From Mucidula mucida (Eukaryota > Basidiomycota > Agaricomycetes > Agaricales > Physalacriaceae): a DNA stretch of 64,000 nt. The stretch lies in assembly GCA_015501055.1 (NCBI GenBank), contig JADNYV010000015.1:248001-312000 (forward strand). Reading direction: 5' to 3'. The notes under the pieces are model-generated. The model made no database searches, was not told the DNA's origin, and saw nothing but the letters and a program-made list of their open reading frames with translations. Below are positions 31,082 through 43,026 of the stretch, one piece after another. The position numbers were made by a program, and so were the translations under genes. How positions within the stretch are numbered: position 1 is the first letter of the stretch; every line of letters begins with the position of its first letter.

Positions 31082-32753
31082 CATTGTATTATAACTGCAG
31101 AAATTTTCACAATCTCATTGATCCATGTGTGGCGCTGACATTGTCACTCTAGTCGACGTGTGGGGTGAGCTGTGGACAAAAAGCCTGACTCATGAGGGAT
31201 CGTCCACATCATTTTACTTTGTTCAGCGAAAAGACCAGAACAATGGCCATGTGTATCCCAATTTGGGTCCATTGTGGACTGCACAGCCCTGATTGTGTTT
31301 TTGTATAAAAGGAAGCGCACCCCCCCCACTATCCTTGTCTCTACACCACCACCATCCTCTCGCTTGCTTACACAAACAGTTACTATCTATCGTGGCAGCG
31401 CCGAACTCGACGCCCAGGACGACTTACACAGGACGATGCTTCGACGCCTCAATTATATTCGTACAACTCGACCGACTTGGCGTGCTCACTGTCTCGAATG
31501 CACTGAAGCCATTCATTTTTGGTTGTCTCGTGAGTCCTTTTGTTGTTTAAGTAGTGTCATCACTACGTCTCAAATCAGACTCTCTCGCCCCACGCAGGTC
31601 ATAAGCCTTGCCGACAATCTGGACGACTACACGAGGACTTCAAGCAACACCTCTGCCAACTCGACTAGGAATCACCTCTGTCTCTGCTGTATCGTTCTCC
31701 TGGGAGTCGACTGCTGCTGCTACACCTTCCGCGACTTTTACGCCACACTACTTTGTATCCTGGGAAGCTCATTAAATCTTCGGAACTCCATCTATTTGCT
31801 GTATCGCTTCTCTTGAGTCTTGGGGGTCAACTGCTCTGTCTTGATACACGTTCGCGACTTTTACGCCACATTACTTTGCTGTTCTGGCTGATTCCAAGGC
31901 TTTTCCCGGGAGAACCCAGCCTTGCTTATCCACAAGTCGACCACTTTCGACTCCATGTCAACTTAACCATCTGGTATCTCAAGACTCCTGCAACTCGACT
32001 GTTTGAATTTTCTCCGCTGCTCCCGACTATCTGCGCTGGATGTGCCGCTATTTGTAACACGATTCCTCAGCTAAATGACTTCTTCCCTTCAACAATAAGG
32101 TAGTCTGTTTACCCATCAGCACTAAATCCCTCGAGTCGACGTGCATTGTTCTTTGTCGCTTGCAGTTGTTGACCAATGCTAGTCTTTTCTATGCTCCATC
32201 GAGTCCTACTAGACCACGTTTTCTACTTTCTGACTGGCATCGCGATCCTCAAGCACGCCTGTTTCTCTTTAGTCTGTCTGGCTTTCTCGGTTGCTCCTGT
32301 TGTTTCAAGATCGCGCGCCTACTACTTTCTGGTTGTCGGACTACCACGAGCGATTCGACTTGTGGCTGGACTACGGCCTGTGACCAACCACGTTAATTTG
32401 GCGCGGCTGTGAAATCATCTGGACAGAAGAGGTGAGTGTATTCAGTTCCATCAATATTTCTGAGCGCTATCACAGGCGACGTCCTGAGCGCGAAGAAGGT
32501 GAAGTGATCCTGTCCTTCTTTCAGCTCGGCACTAATTCCCTTGACGTAAAGGAACAGCGATTTCGGTCGAGGCTCAAATGAAAGTGCAATAGATATGATA
32601 GGTTATATGGCACACCGTGCCCCAATAAAATAAGTCGATAGCAAGCTCTGACCAACAACCCAATATGTAAAAAAATGCAGTCCGTGATGTGTATGATGTA
32701 TATACAGTATATGCAAGTGTGGACCTCCTGGAGCCTTTTGGTTTCTCATTCAT
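31082..32753. other. pyrimidine-rich stretch without a supported gene
   Basis: A TATA box (31304) is followed by about 1 kb of C/T-rich plus-strand sequence. The short frames look hydrophobic only because of base composition and lack splice or domain support. Two imperfect copies of an approximately 85-bp unit containing CGACTTTTACGCCACA end near 31754 and 31877. Confidence 0.4.
31304..31312 (+). promoter_or_regulatory. TATA box of an unassigned transcript
   Basis: TATAAAAGG on the plus strand, followed by a C-rich and then CT-rich leader-like segment, typical of strongly expressed fungal promoters. No gene is assigned downstream. Confidence 0.45.
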
Positions 32754-34648
32754 TTACTTCTTCTTCTCCCTCGTGAGGTCATCTGTATCCCTCCAGCTCC
32801 TGATCAGCGTATGCTTCAACTGAGCCAAACCCTCTTCGTCGCTCTTGGCGAATTGATACTCAGACGTGCCCTTGACGAGCTCAGCCGCGGAGCGTCTGTC
32901 GGCTGGCGCGAAGGGCTGGTTCCAGTGAGTGAAGAGGTACGAGGAAGGGTCGGGTGCCGGGTGGGCGGTGATTTCTTGAAGCTCGCGTTGGATCGCGAGA
33001 CAGAATCCGTCTAGGTCAAGGTCGTTGGCGTCGTAGTTGAAGGGGTTTCACTGGCGCCGGGTGTGAGAACGGCAAACAGAGAGGGAGAGGGAGAACGCAC
33101 ATTTCCTGTCCGATTTCGAGGAAACCCAAAGGAGGAAGGACGCAAAAGCCGTAGCGGGAATTGTCAAGTATTTGAAGGACTCGAATACTTGGAACTGTAT
33201 GTGTAATTGATGTCAGCGTCTATAACTGTCGGATTAATGAGGAGAATACTAACCGGCAGGAGGAAGAGGTAAATCCAGAGGGACATCCGCAAGTGCGCCT
33301 GGTAGGCAAAAGGCAGAGGCGTATTGGCGATCCGATCCAAGTTGTTCATGGTATCCTGAAGCGCAGAAATGTTATTCATAATACCAGTCGCAACTGCAGG
33401 CTGTAACAGTCCATTGCGCATCAAGACTATAACAATATCAGATCCCAATCTCTCCAGACAAACACCCAAACTCACACGCAGAGTAATTGGACAAATAGAT
33501 CGTGATCTCCACGGGACATTGCTATCGCTCGTCCCCGATTGAATCTTATGTCCCAACGCGTTCCTATTCGAGCCATTCAACACACTATCTCTCACCCCAG
33601 TCGCCTTCTTCCACATCCACTTGAAGACAAGCAGGAAGGGGATGTAATCGAACATGGACGTCGAGGGCGGGTTGCGCGCGGGCTTCAAGGGCCGGTGCAC
33701 CTGGATGTCCGCGAGCGCCTTCTCCGGGTCGAACGTCTTGGCGCGGGGCAGCTTGGACATGCGTTTGCTGCCGAACCACGATGATGTCGTCGTCGGCGCG
33801 GGTGAGTTCGTTCCAGAGGCCCCCGCCGGGTCTTCTTCTTCTTTGGAGGCTTCGGGAGCCGAGCGGACCGAGTGCAGCGCGTGGTCGTAGGGGTGTTCAC
33901 CGTCCTCGGAGGCTTGCCAGAGGGGTAGCATGTCTGTGTGGTCCTTGGAACAGGAACTGTACCGGGGGAGGACGGAGATCAGAGGGTAGAGATCTTGGTA
34001 GTATACACCGTCTTCTCCACGAAGGAAGTGCTAGAAGCAATCAGTTTCAACGCGTAGAGCGCAGATACGACATACCTTGATGGCGGAGAGAACGCCTGGA
34101 TGAGATTGATCATGGTCTTTTTCTCGATGATGCTCTCCAGATTGGTCTGCCTCGGCTTTCCGTCCTTCGGGAGGCGGTCATTCGGTACGTGAATCCAGAT
34201 CTATAAACGCGTCAATCCGCGAGACATCGCGCAGTTTTCGCTTTTACCATTTGAGCGAGGTTCCTGGAAGCACTCGTGATGTTCGTCCACATCTTTCGGC
34301 CATCCTGGTACCTTATAGCGTGTGAGAAAGAGTGGAGAAGGTGGAGACAGGACGTGTATACCTCTCATAAGCGGTTGATGTCCTGAACGATATGACCAGA
34401 CCGAGGACCGTACCCAGGACGGTGAGGAGTTGGGGAGAGATCGCCAGCGAGTGCGGGGTTTTGATCGACACGAAAGTGACCATGACAGCCACCGCGGTGA
34501 AGAACAAAACCTACATATGAGTATAAGAGGGGATTCTGAAGTAGCACGAGCAGTAAAAGCCAACCTCTGGCCAGATGTCGTTGATCACCGTCGCGTTGAA
34601 CTTTTTCATCGTCCATTTACCCCGGAATACGGGGTTGTAGGCCACCAT
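32754..34648 (-). CDS. bestrophin-family (UPF0187) anion channel
   Basis: Membrane protein of the bestrophin / RFP-TM family, known as chloride channels in animals. Start at ATG 34648 (MVAYNPVFRGKW ... MKKFNATVINDIWPE), stop 32754. Following exons carry a membrane segment (LFFTAVAVMVTFVSI), the conserved LAISPQLLTVLGTVLGLVIS and FRTSTAYERYQDGRKMW, ASRNLAQMIWIHVP, AFSVAIKHFLRGEDG and YQDLYPLISVLPR. A long hydrophilic insert (about 100 residues, acidic and Ser/Pro-rich) is followed by STSMFDYIPFLLVFKWMWKK. Two more membrane-like segments contain TPLPFAYQAHLRMSLWIYLF and FLLLGFLEIGQEI, then PFNYDANDLDLDGFC, the usual C-terminal signature. At least six short introns are needed; some boundaries are approximate. 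The subcellular membrane cannot be told from sequence. Confidence 0.85.
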
Positions 34649-36560
34649 GGCTGGCGATTCAGAGAGTGTAGTAAAGCCGGCCTGGGGAGACAAACGAGAG
34701 TGGTGGTGGGGAACAATCAAGTCAATCAAGAAGAGAAGAGAACAGATCAAAAAGCAAAACAGTCGGAACACGACTTTTATACATGGCACAACTGTACGTC
34801 AGCGGGTTCGTTTGGGCGGCCATCTAGGCCACGCTGACTTCCTAATCCCAGGGGCGGAAGACGGATGTGTGAGCGAATAAACCTCGTTTCCAGCTTGAGC
34901 GCTCGTGGCGCCGATGCAACACTCGACGAGAACACGACTGAACAGGACATCAATTGGGGCTTCCAGCCTCCAGGTGACGGCCTTGATCATGATGTGAGTG
35001 TGATTCTGTCTGAGACCTGTTCCGCCGGGTGTTGAGTGTTCGAAATGGAAAGGCTGTTTCATGACCATTTGAATTAAAAAGTTGGGCTTGGCATCCGCCA
35101 CTTACCTCCAGTCTTCCTCACAGTGACACGAACCGTGAATATTTCGCGGAACGAGTTGACCTAAGCGAGGGCAGTACGAGCCGACTGGTGCCATTCGCTC
35201 TACCCCGACGACCTCCGCAAGCGATACTATGATGATGATTTGGACAAGAATCCGAACACGGGGCAAACGCGTTGCACCTCCTTGTGATCATCTTTGAGCA
35301 TCACTGTTGTCTGGTGCAGCGCCTATAGTTGCATGGACACCATACAACCTGAACAGCGCTCAGCGATCATGGGCGTCCTTGCGAAACCCTCGACTCGTGA
35401 TATTCATCTCGTTTTGCCTGCGGCGCTACTTGTGAAATCGCTCACTTACGAATCACGAACGAGGAGGTGTTCAACGTTCATCTCTAGAGCGCGAGTAAGT
35501 GAACTCTCTTGCCGAACTCGTAATATTTCAGCGAGGGTCAGCCTTTTGAGATGTAGAGGACGGTTGACAGTCATTGTCGACTTTCGATAGCTTGTGTCTA
35601 CGTGGCGCATCCAATCACTAGGCAATATTGGTGCGATGTACACATAGTGTCGCTCAATTTCTAGCCTTTTCCACGATTTGACAACGACGTAGATTGAGAG
35701 AGTCTACTCAACACGAGCTGAAAAGGTTTTAAGCCATCAAGATTTGGTCTGCATCAACCCGCCGTACTGATATCTAACAAATATCATGGATGATGCACGA
35801 CGTGATTTCATTTGGCTCATAGCGCGACTGTCAGGGAAGCAGGAAGCAGTGGTGGGCCCAGCGATTTGATCATGGATTATTCAACGTTGATCAAAGACTC
35901 GACTTCAAACCATAGATTCAAGGAAGTTCACTACGGCAGCAAGATGCGAAAGCACCAATATTCCAGCCGGGGCAACGCCTTGCCCTACAATCGGCATATG
36001 TTACCTGCAAAATGTTATGTGGCGCAATTTCATTTCTCGTCTCTGTCAGATGGTCGTAACATTCACGACAATTTCCAACTAGTCAAGGTATAAAAAGGTC
36101 GCCGACTCGAAGCGTCTTTTTCGGTCAAGGAACTACGTTCTCTGAGAAACTACCAATTTCTTGGAAGAAGACCCGAAATTGCTGGCAGTGGAGCACGCTT
36201 CCCAAATCTTACCAGTGCACATTAAGCTCGTGCCCGTTGATTAGGCGCAAGCTTCGTTCGAATGACTTCGATAGAATCAGTCTCGAAGTTGAAGGCAGTT
36301 TGTGCGAGGCTCTCCATACAAGCCTGGCCACATTGCATAGAGTTGACTCTAGATCTTTCCATTATGAAAAGTTCCTTACGTCGAACAATCTTGACGAAAA
36401 TCCGGGTATTAATTAAAAGTCATGAAAAATACACAAAGATCTAACCAGAAAATACCGTATGATACAACTTGAAGAGACACGACGGACTGGAGATATAGAT
36501 TGTGCATATAAGCAGAACATGATGAGAAAAATGAAAGCAAATCGCGATTATCGCGCTCGT
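34649..36560. other. no supported gene (1.9 kb)
   Basis: Includes the upstream region of the channel gene. Small frames at 34.8-36.1 kb have no domain or matching splice sites. No repeat noted. Confidence 0.45.
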
Positions 36561-37496
36561 TCATTTGCCAGGAAACACAGCAGTCACAGGTGAATCAGCA
36601 AGTGTACTGCTTGTGGCACTGGACCGACTGCCTCCCTTCCTTTTACTCTTCTTCTTGGGCGGAGAAGGTAAATGCATGGCATGCGTGGGGAGAAGTTGTT
36701 GATGTTGAGAATGGAAAGACGGGTGCGAATATGATGACTGTGATCTGGGAGAGCGGCTCGACGAAAACGAGGTCGATGACTGCCCGCTTGACCCTCCTTC
36801 ATGCGCGACTACCCTTGGAGAGCGCGAATAAATAGCGCCGTCAAAGTCTGCGTCATCATCCTCTTCATCGTCGCGGTAAGGTGTATCTTCCACGTAAATG
36901 AAATCGTGAGGCGAATCCGGCAAAGGAGGAAGGGTGCCGGATCCCTGGAAGCCTTCAAATTCGGCGCCATCGGCGCTGCCATGTAGAGCACCTTCAAGGA
37001 GGGCTCGGGCCCGGGCCTGTTCCTCGCGTTCCTTCTTTAATCGTTTCTGCTCCTTCTTCGCTCTCCGTGCTCTCCGGCGTTCCTCCTTCGCTTCCTGTTC
37101 TTCTCTTTGCAACTGAGCAAGGCGCGCTGGGGTCAACGATGACGCATCCAGCGGTGCAGCGTCAGAGTCGTATGCCCCACTGCCGGTGCTAGTGGTGCGT
37201 GAGCGAGAGGGCGAAGAGTCGTTGTCGTCGCGATCCGGGGGAAGGGCGACCGGCTGCTTGTGACGCCCAAACGCCTCAAGGCCACAGAGAGTAATCCGAC
37301 GTCCTTTGGCCTTATTGGTGCTCCGACGGTGGGGCCGGTAGGTGGAATGAAGTGACAATGCGTCTACATCTGAGGACGAGTCAAGTAGAGCATCCAGGTC
37401 GGGGTTGGAGGTAGATGCCGGGTGAGAAGATGAGGAAGGGAAGCAGGATGAAAATGCAGCGCGAAGGGTATCAGTCCAAGATATGTCCATAGCCAT
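36561..37496 (-). CDS. uncharacterised charged coiled-coil protein
   Basis: I do not recognise the family. A single long frame; the likely start is MAMDISWTDTLRAAFSSC at 37496, because the upstream in-frame part contains an intron-like segment (GTGAGT...CTGTAG) that fits a 5' UTR intron. About 311 residues. The N-terminal stretch with CFPSSSS could be a membrane-anchoring Cys motif, but this is speculative. The middle has a strongly basic helix (AKEERRRARRAKKEQKRLKK) predicted as coiled coil, then an acidic patch (YRDDEEDDDADFDGAIY), and a Ser-rich tail with PSPPKKKSKRKGG. The composition suggests a cytosolic or nuclear scaffold. No frame break seen. Confidence 0.65.
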   Translation of the reverse strand: MAMDISWTDTLRAAFSSCFPSSSSHPASTSNPDLDALLDSSSDVDALSLHSTYRPHRRSTNKAKGRRITLCGLEAFGRHKQPVALPPDRDDNDSSPSRSRTTSTGSGAYDSDAAPLDASSLTPARLAQLQREEQEAKEERRRARRAKKEQKRLKKEREEQARARALLEGALHGSADGAEFEGFQGSGTLPPLPDSPHDFIYVEDTPYRDDEEDDDADFDGAIYSRSPRVVAHEGGSSGQSSTSFSSSRSPRSQSSYSHPSFHSQHQQLLPTHAMHLPSPPKKKSKRKGGSRSSATSSTLADSPVTAVFPGK

Positions 37497-38825
37497 TTCT
37501 ACAGCCAATGTTACTAAAAAAACCAGGGGAGGAGGGAAGTACTCACGAACTGCTATTGAATGGTAATGGTTGGTCGTAAAAGTCGTAAGATCCAAGAGCC
37601 TAGCAAGCAAGTGGGTGCCGTATGGTAAAAAGCAACTCGTGTTTGAGTCTGCGGCCCGTGATTTCTAGATCCGGGAAGAGGATGTCCGACGTCCGGAAAG
37701 CCGGTTCGAGGCGCGCGCGTCATTGCCTGATTAGGGACGATATGTTAAAACGTCGATCGTCGCGTCCTCAAATAACCACAGGCCTTGGAGAACGAATTTC
37801 CCTGCCATTTACAAGGAGATGATAACACACGGAAGACATCCATCTTCGCGCTCCCGAACTGGTCGGCCCTCTTATCAGCGAAACAGGCTTGGATCGACTT
37901 ATTGTCATAGTATAGGCTCGTCCTACACAATCCTCTTCTCTGCAGTTCGTGTTCAGTCTACCGCCCCCGAGCTTTCTGAATTCCGTAGGTTCCTTTTGCA
38001 ATTACTTGCTGAGGTATTGGTGCTCGGCGTCAACTCGCGACAACCAATGCAGCCATTACTTGCACTTAGCCACAGACTGTTAGAATCCCGAGACGACGAC
38101 ATTACCTTACGGCCTTGCAATAGTATAACTATCAGCTTGCGTATAGTGCGATCAGTAGAGCCAAGGTTATTGCCGCAATCCCTTTGCTTCTCAAAATGGC
38201 AAGTTGGCAGCATTCACTTTGTGTAAGGCTACATTCCGAACGTAGATTGTAGCCTTGCACGTGAACTCCCATTATATGGTAGATTCGTGTGATGGGCCCA
38301 TGAAGGCCTCATTCTTCGTAGATACCAATGAAGATGGTCAGCGTGTTTTGATAAGCATGAAAGAAGGAGGACGCTGATGGCACAATGTCGGGCGCCTTAG
38401 GCATGCTATGCACTTCTTGCGCACAACAGCAGGATTATTGACAGAGACATGGACCACAACCGAACCAGTCGAAGGGAATTGAGCGGCTTAGTGGGAGGTT
38501 ACGGTCTGATTCGACATCAGGTCAGACCCGGACAAGTGCGAAGCATAGCGAATCAACAGGCAGAGGCAGTTCTCAAGCGCTAGCAGACATAGCAATCATT
38601 AGGAACCTCATTATTGACCTTCAGCAGTGACAGTCAAGTCAAGACATTTCGAAGAGATGAACTAGAAAATTATCAAGTCCTAGGCACAAGTGACCATTGA
38701 CGGAACTTGTAAAGTTGATACAGAAACTGGTCTGGAAAAGAGGGCACAAGGAGAATATAAACCAAAGTTCAGTTGACTGTCAACTGATAGAGCGTGTCCG
38801 CTGACCGGCACTTCCCGATCATCTT
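37497..38825. other. no supported gene (1.3 kb)
   Basis: Short frames only, without domains or splice partners. Confidence 0.45.
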
Positions 38826-38855
38826 TTGAACCAGAACCATCACCAGCTTTTTTGG

Positions 38856-39240
38856 ATGTCTTCCAATCCCACCTCGACCTCCCGTCGCCGACTGAAAGAG
38901 ATACTCAAAGACTGCAACGAAAACTCTTCACAAGGCCTCGAGCGCATACAAAAGTTGCGCAGTCATCAGGCCGCGTTGAACGACGAGATTGCCATGCTGA
39001 AAATGTACACCGCGATGCTTGAGGCCCGTACGGCGATTATGATGGACATCAGTGTGTTGTTAAAGGCCTTTCTTTGTGGCGGCTGCTCATTATAGTCTGC
39101 AGTGAACGTCTGGAATATCCCCCACGATCGCGTCCTGGAGCACATCAATTGCGCAAAAAACCATCATGAAGGCTCAACGGCACCAGTTAGCTCGAGCTCA
39201 TGGTACGCCCTTCCTTTTCTTTGCAAGTCTTGTCACTGAA
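38856..39240 (+). CDS. small coiled-coil protein, tentative
   Basis: Starts MSSNPTSTSRRRLKEILKDC and continues with a heptad-like helix (LERIQKLRSHQAALNDEIAM). A short intron (about 39052-39101) could join it to NVWNIPHDRVLEHINC, ending near 39240. The helix resembles the coiled coil that precedes F-box domains in other basidiomycete proteins, but no F-box follows. It lies just outside the left arm of the inverted duplication. It could be a truncated F-box gene or a real small protein; the evidence is weak. Confidence 0.3.
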
Positions 39241-39628
39241 TTCTGGGTAGATACTTCCCCAGTTGGTTTATACGGTTTTCTTTCGGACACGGACTTTTAT
39301 CAAGCATTGTTGTATATCATTCCCACACAGAGACACGTCACCTAATGTAAGCATTGCCGCTCTGTCCGGTACACCGACTAACTTGCAGCTATGTCGCTAG
39401 AACACCCTCATACACTGTACACCATATTGCAATAGACTATTCGAACAGTTTTCCCCGTGCACACCTGATGTAAGAATCCCATCAGCACCGGATCTCACAG
39501 CAGTTATATGAACATCAGCCATCAATTTCGAAGGGAAAGAAAGGCGTGCTTTAGTTCGACCCGTAGGTCTTAAGCCCGGAGCCCACGTCAAGGGAGCACG
39601 CATCTCCGGGACACGCACCTTGGTCGCC

Positions 39629-40291
39629 CTACCTTGGACTCGCACTTTGAAGGCTCTTGACGCTTCCCGATCCCATAGCGCCTTTCAAAGCCGGTCTACC
39701 TATAAATAGCGAGATCAGCGAATTGTAGCTCTGCAAAATGTGGCGACGTACTGAGAACAAAAGGCATGACAGCGGTCGCCGAAGCGGGGGTTGTCTCTGT
39801 TCAAAATGTGGCGGGATACAGGTGCTGTGATACAAGGTACTGATACTGTTCCTGTAGGAAGTCTTCAGCAGTGAGAGTGGCATCAAAGACATCGACTCAC
39901 CTTCGTCGCAATGTCGCCCGCTTGAAGAGAACGGAGAAAATGAGCTTTGCACCGCACTGGCACACAGACCGAGGCCTGCTGCTACAGTACTGGCAACGGG
40001 AGGCGTAGCCTTATTCCCGAAGGCGCAAGTAACGCTCAAGGAAGCGCACACGCTACCTGGCGGTGAGACCCCACGGGCGGGTCCCGCAGCCAGCATCGAC
40101 GACGCATTGCCTAGGACTACAATCGATACATTGAGGCTGGGCTCTGTCATGCGCGAAGCAACGGGCAAGCCTATGAGACTGTCCCTCGACGTTCCCGGGC
40201 AGATGCGAGGCGCGTGCAGAGCCCAAGTGGCTGGCAGGAGATCCTGGGTGAGTACCGGAAGGGAGCCCAGACGATCCGGAGCGGAAAACAC
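39629..40291 (-). CDS. orphan ORF, 220 codons, left arm copy
   Basis: Single open frame downstream of a TATA box at 40346-40338. The protein has alternating hydrophobic and Ser/Pro-rich segments (ASTVAAGLGLCASAVQSSFS) and a basic C-terminus, no recognised domain. The right-arm copy has a one-base deletion in the middle of the frame, which argues either against coding or for loss of one copy. Spliced alternatives starting at MTEPSLNVSIVVLG (about 40147) are possible. Low confidence that it is a real protein. Confidence 0.3.
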   Translation of the reverse strand: MFSAPDRLGSLPVLTQDLLPATWALHAPRICPGTSRDSLIGLPVASRMTEPSLNVSIVVLGNASSMLAAGPARGVSPPGSVCASLSVTCAFGNKATPPVASTVAAGLGLCASAVQSSFSPFSSSGRHCDEGESMSLMPLSLLKTSYRNSISTLYHSTCIPPHFEQRQPPLRRPLSCLLFSVRRHILQSYNSLISLFIGRPALKGAMGSGSVKSLQSASPR

Positions 40292-40337
40292 CAGGTCAAC
40301 AAGGGCGGAAACGAAGAAGAAGAAACAGCGTAGGAGG

Positions 40338-40346
40338 CTTTATATA
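40338..40346 (-). promoter_or_regulatory. TATA box, left arm
   Basis: TATATAAAG on the minus strand, preserved in the right arm at 54264-54272. Confidence 0.5.
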
Positions 40347-40472
40347 TGGTTTTGATGGTGGCAGTGTTTGTTGTTCTCAGAATGGAGATATCTGCATTGT
40401 TCAGGCTCGGCGAACAATGGAACGGAGCCGGCAGACAAAGGTGGGGACTGTGTGTATGCGTTTGCTCGAAAG

Positions 40473-41606
40473 GGCATGCGCGCAAGGATATTTGGCCGTC
40501 TCATTGTCCTACATCGCCTGCCAAAGACAAAGTTGCGTGCTGTTGCTTTCATGAGACTTGTAGAAAGCGATAACAGGGATCTGATAGCACTAGGGTGATC
40601 ATTGACTCGAATCTTCCATTCCCGCGCCTCAAAACAAAAAAGGAACGGACGTCCAAAACGGGATTAAGGAGAGCACGTGATCGCGCCACAATTCAGACAT
40701 CTCCGTTTCCCCGTTCTAATCCTTGGAAGTCTGCGAAAGTCTCTCCTCGTGAATCATGGTGTGCTTCTCCCAAGTCTAACGATCTATCATCGACGCATCT
40801 CTAGATGTCCCATAACTCGAAATCAAAGTTATCTGATAAGATGTGCACATCACTAACGTCTACCGGCTCTGGAAGTTATATTGTTTAAACGCCTATACCA
40901 TCTAAATGACACATGTCTAAGCAACATCCATCAATGCACTGAAGTTCCCCCGCCACAGTTTCAAGCATGCCACGGCGTTTATTACGTTCATCGAGGCGAC
41001 ATGTATGACTGTATAGTGCCTCCGGGTTCATCTTCTGCTTCACAGTGCGCCGATTTCTCAACGCTGATGGCAAATAAATGGAGTTTGTGATTGTGCTACG
41101 CCCCACTACCAACTGTACTCGAGTCGACCTATTTGACTGCAGGCTCTCGAGGTCCAGAACGCCCAAATACCAGTCCCCTTCCGTTGGTCGTCATCTGCTT
41201 TGAGATTTATCTCCACCTGGGCGATGATGCCAACATACACAGTGCACACAACGTTCAACTTCTGGCATATGTGCAGGATTACCTTGGCCTGAGTGTGGCA
41301 CAAGCTCGGACCATCCCTTATTGTCACGCGCAGAACGTCTTGCCTATTGTCTTGTTCCTTTTCTAGCACACTCATTGTCCTGTCTCATTGTTATACCGAC
41401 CCTTGTTCTACTTAGGTCCCTCGTACTTACAGACTTGCAGTACTTATACCACCTACGAACCAGAGAACTAGCATAATAAGTTCCCCACTCATCGTCCATT
41501 TGCACCACCGAACGGTACCTGGAAGGACCTACATGTGCGAGTGAATCCGAGGCATTTCGCGGCAAATACCATCTTCTGATCTATTGTTATCACTTCCACC
41601 ATCGAC
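40473..41606. other. left-arm stretch without a supported gene
   Basis: Frames here are also present in the right arm but with altered ends, and show no domain or splice support. It probably contains the promoter of the F-box gene at its right end. Confidence 0.4.
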
Positions 41607-43026
41607 ATGTCACTCTATACTAGAGACGAGAGAACTATGTTTGCATACAGCAGTGAGTCTAGACTCGCCTTGTCCCAACTAACGTTGATCGTAAACGCCG
41701 ATAGGTCTACGAAGCTCTCTAGTGACCGTACCGCAGGAACTTGTCGACCTCATCCTCGAATGTCTTGCATCGACTTGTGGATCCAATGACACGACTCTGC
41801 GAAGTTGCGCGCTTGTATGCAGAGCGTGGACGCGCTCCAGCCAACGCGTGCTGTTCCGTCGCGTCCGCGTTTATGGTTATACAGATATGAGCGGGCTGCT
41901 CTCGCACTTCAGATCCTTTCCCCATCTCGCAGCGTTCACGCGAAATATCACTATCCGACTCGCTGCAAGGAACTCGATATACGAAGAATATCCAACGGAT
42001 ATCTACATAGCTTGTCTTGAGGCTCTGTCTCCCCTCCTCATCAATGCCACTGGGGTGGAAGCCAGCTTTGGCCCCGACTTATGGAACGACGACGAGGAAA
42101 ACCACGAGGTCAACCAAGCATTTCTTGCATTCATGTATACATTCATTCATACCTCTCCGGTCACCGAGCTCGTACTCAGTGGTCCTTGCGAATTAGCCTC
42201 CGTCGCAACCCTCTGTAACTTGCTTCAGGATAGTGGTATCAAGCGCTTAACTTTTCATGAATGGGATGCACAGCGGGAACATCAAGTGACAGAGACTCTC
42301 CCCTTCCCATGTATCGAATTCTTGCGCCTCAGTGCGCTCCAGCAGTTATGGGGGGAGGTCTTTGAGTGGACATCATTCCTGCCGAACTTGAAGCACCTTG
42401 AGGTCTCTGTGTGGGAGTCTGTGCTCTCCGACTTCTCTGCATGGCCCGACATCTTGGAAGAAGAAGACTATTTCCCAAGCGTGGAACTTGAATCATTGAC
42501 GTTCGAGGTTGTGAGTTCATGTACGTCCTACTAGCATTGTTTGATGATCAATCGCTGAAGATATCTAGACCGGCCGGATATGAATCCTGAGTTTCCTTGG
42601 CCCAGCTTGTTCATGGATTATATTCATTCCCGTCACCTCTTCCTAACCATCCGGGAAGCTAAAATCAGAGATCCATACTACTCAGGATACTTTGACAAAG
42701 CAACGGGTGGCGACCCTGTTCTATCGGTGCGAACAATCCTACTGTGGTGGCTGAAGAACTTTAGGGAGGCTACAGAAGTCCATTTCGATGAGCTAACGCT
42801 TACTGTCCACCTTTTGGACGTCACAGAAGTTGCTGAGGTATGGGGCTTGCTCGACGAAGTTCTTTCCAGTGATGTCTATGGGGACGTCGAAGGAATACAC
42901 TTTGAGAACTGGGAGGGGGATAGGATTGACGTGACGAGTGACTCGGACATGGCGGGGAACATTCTATCCGTTCTCCCTCAACTTGCGCAACGTCACATTT
43001 TCGACTTCAAGTGGACGCCTGAGTGA
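41607..43026 (+). CDS. F-box-like protein C (left arm)
   Basis: Three exons. Exon 1 (41607-41652) starts MSLYTRDERTMFAYS; an intron 41653-41704 (GTGAGT...GATAG) joins it to exon 2 (41705-42520); an intron 42521-42568 (GTACGT...TCTAG) joins exon 3 (42569-43026). The F-box-like segment is VPQELVDLILECLAST ... CALVCRAWTRSSQRVLFRRV. The C-terminal part has ILLWWLKNFREATEVHFDEL, TLTVHLLDVTEVAEVWGLLD and HFENWEGDRIDV, shared with F-box genes A and D. A near-identical copy lies in the opposite arm at 51596-53002; among the few differences are an extra Glu in EEEDYFPS and a longer C-terminus. Presumed SCF receptor. Transcription runs towards the spacer of the inverted duplication. Confidence 0.8.

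Noticed and set aside
31274..32412. Hydrophobic frames that look like a membrane protein
   Set aside because: The hydrophobicity follows from C/T-rich composition, frames are interrupted, and no splice sites join them into a longer protein.
34799..35101. 100-codon minus-strand frame upstream of the channel gene
   Set aside because: No domain, no conservation signal visible, and it overlaps the likely promoter region.
39629..40291. Cys-containing secreted-type ORF considered as a hydrophobin
   Set aside because: The Cys pattern lacks the paired Cys doublets of hydrophobins, and the start has no convincing signal peptide.
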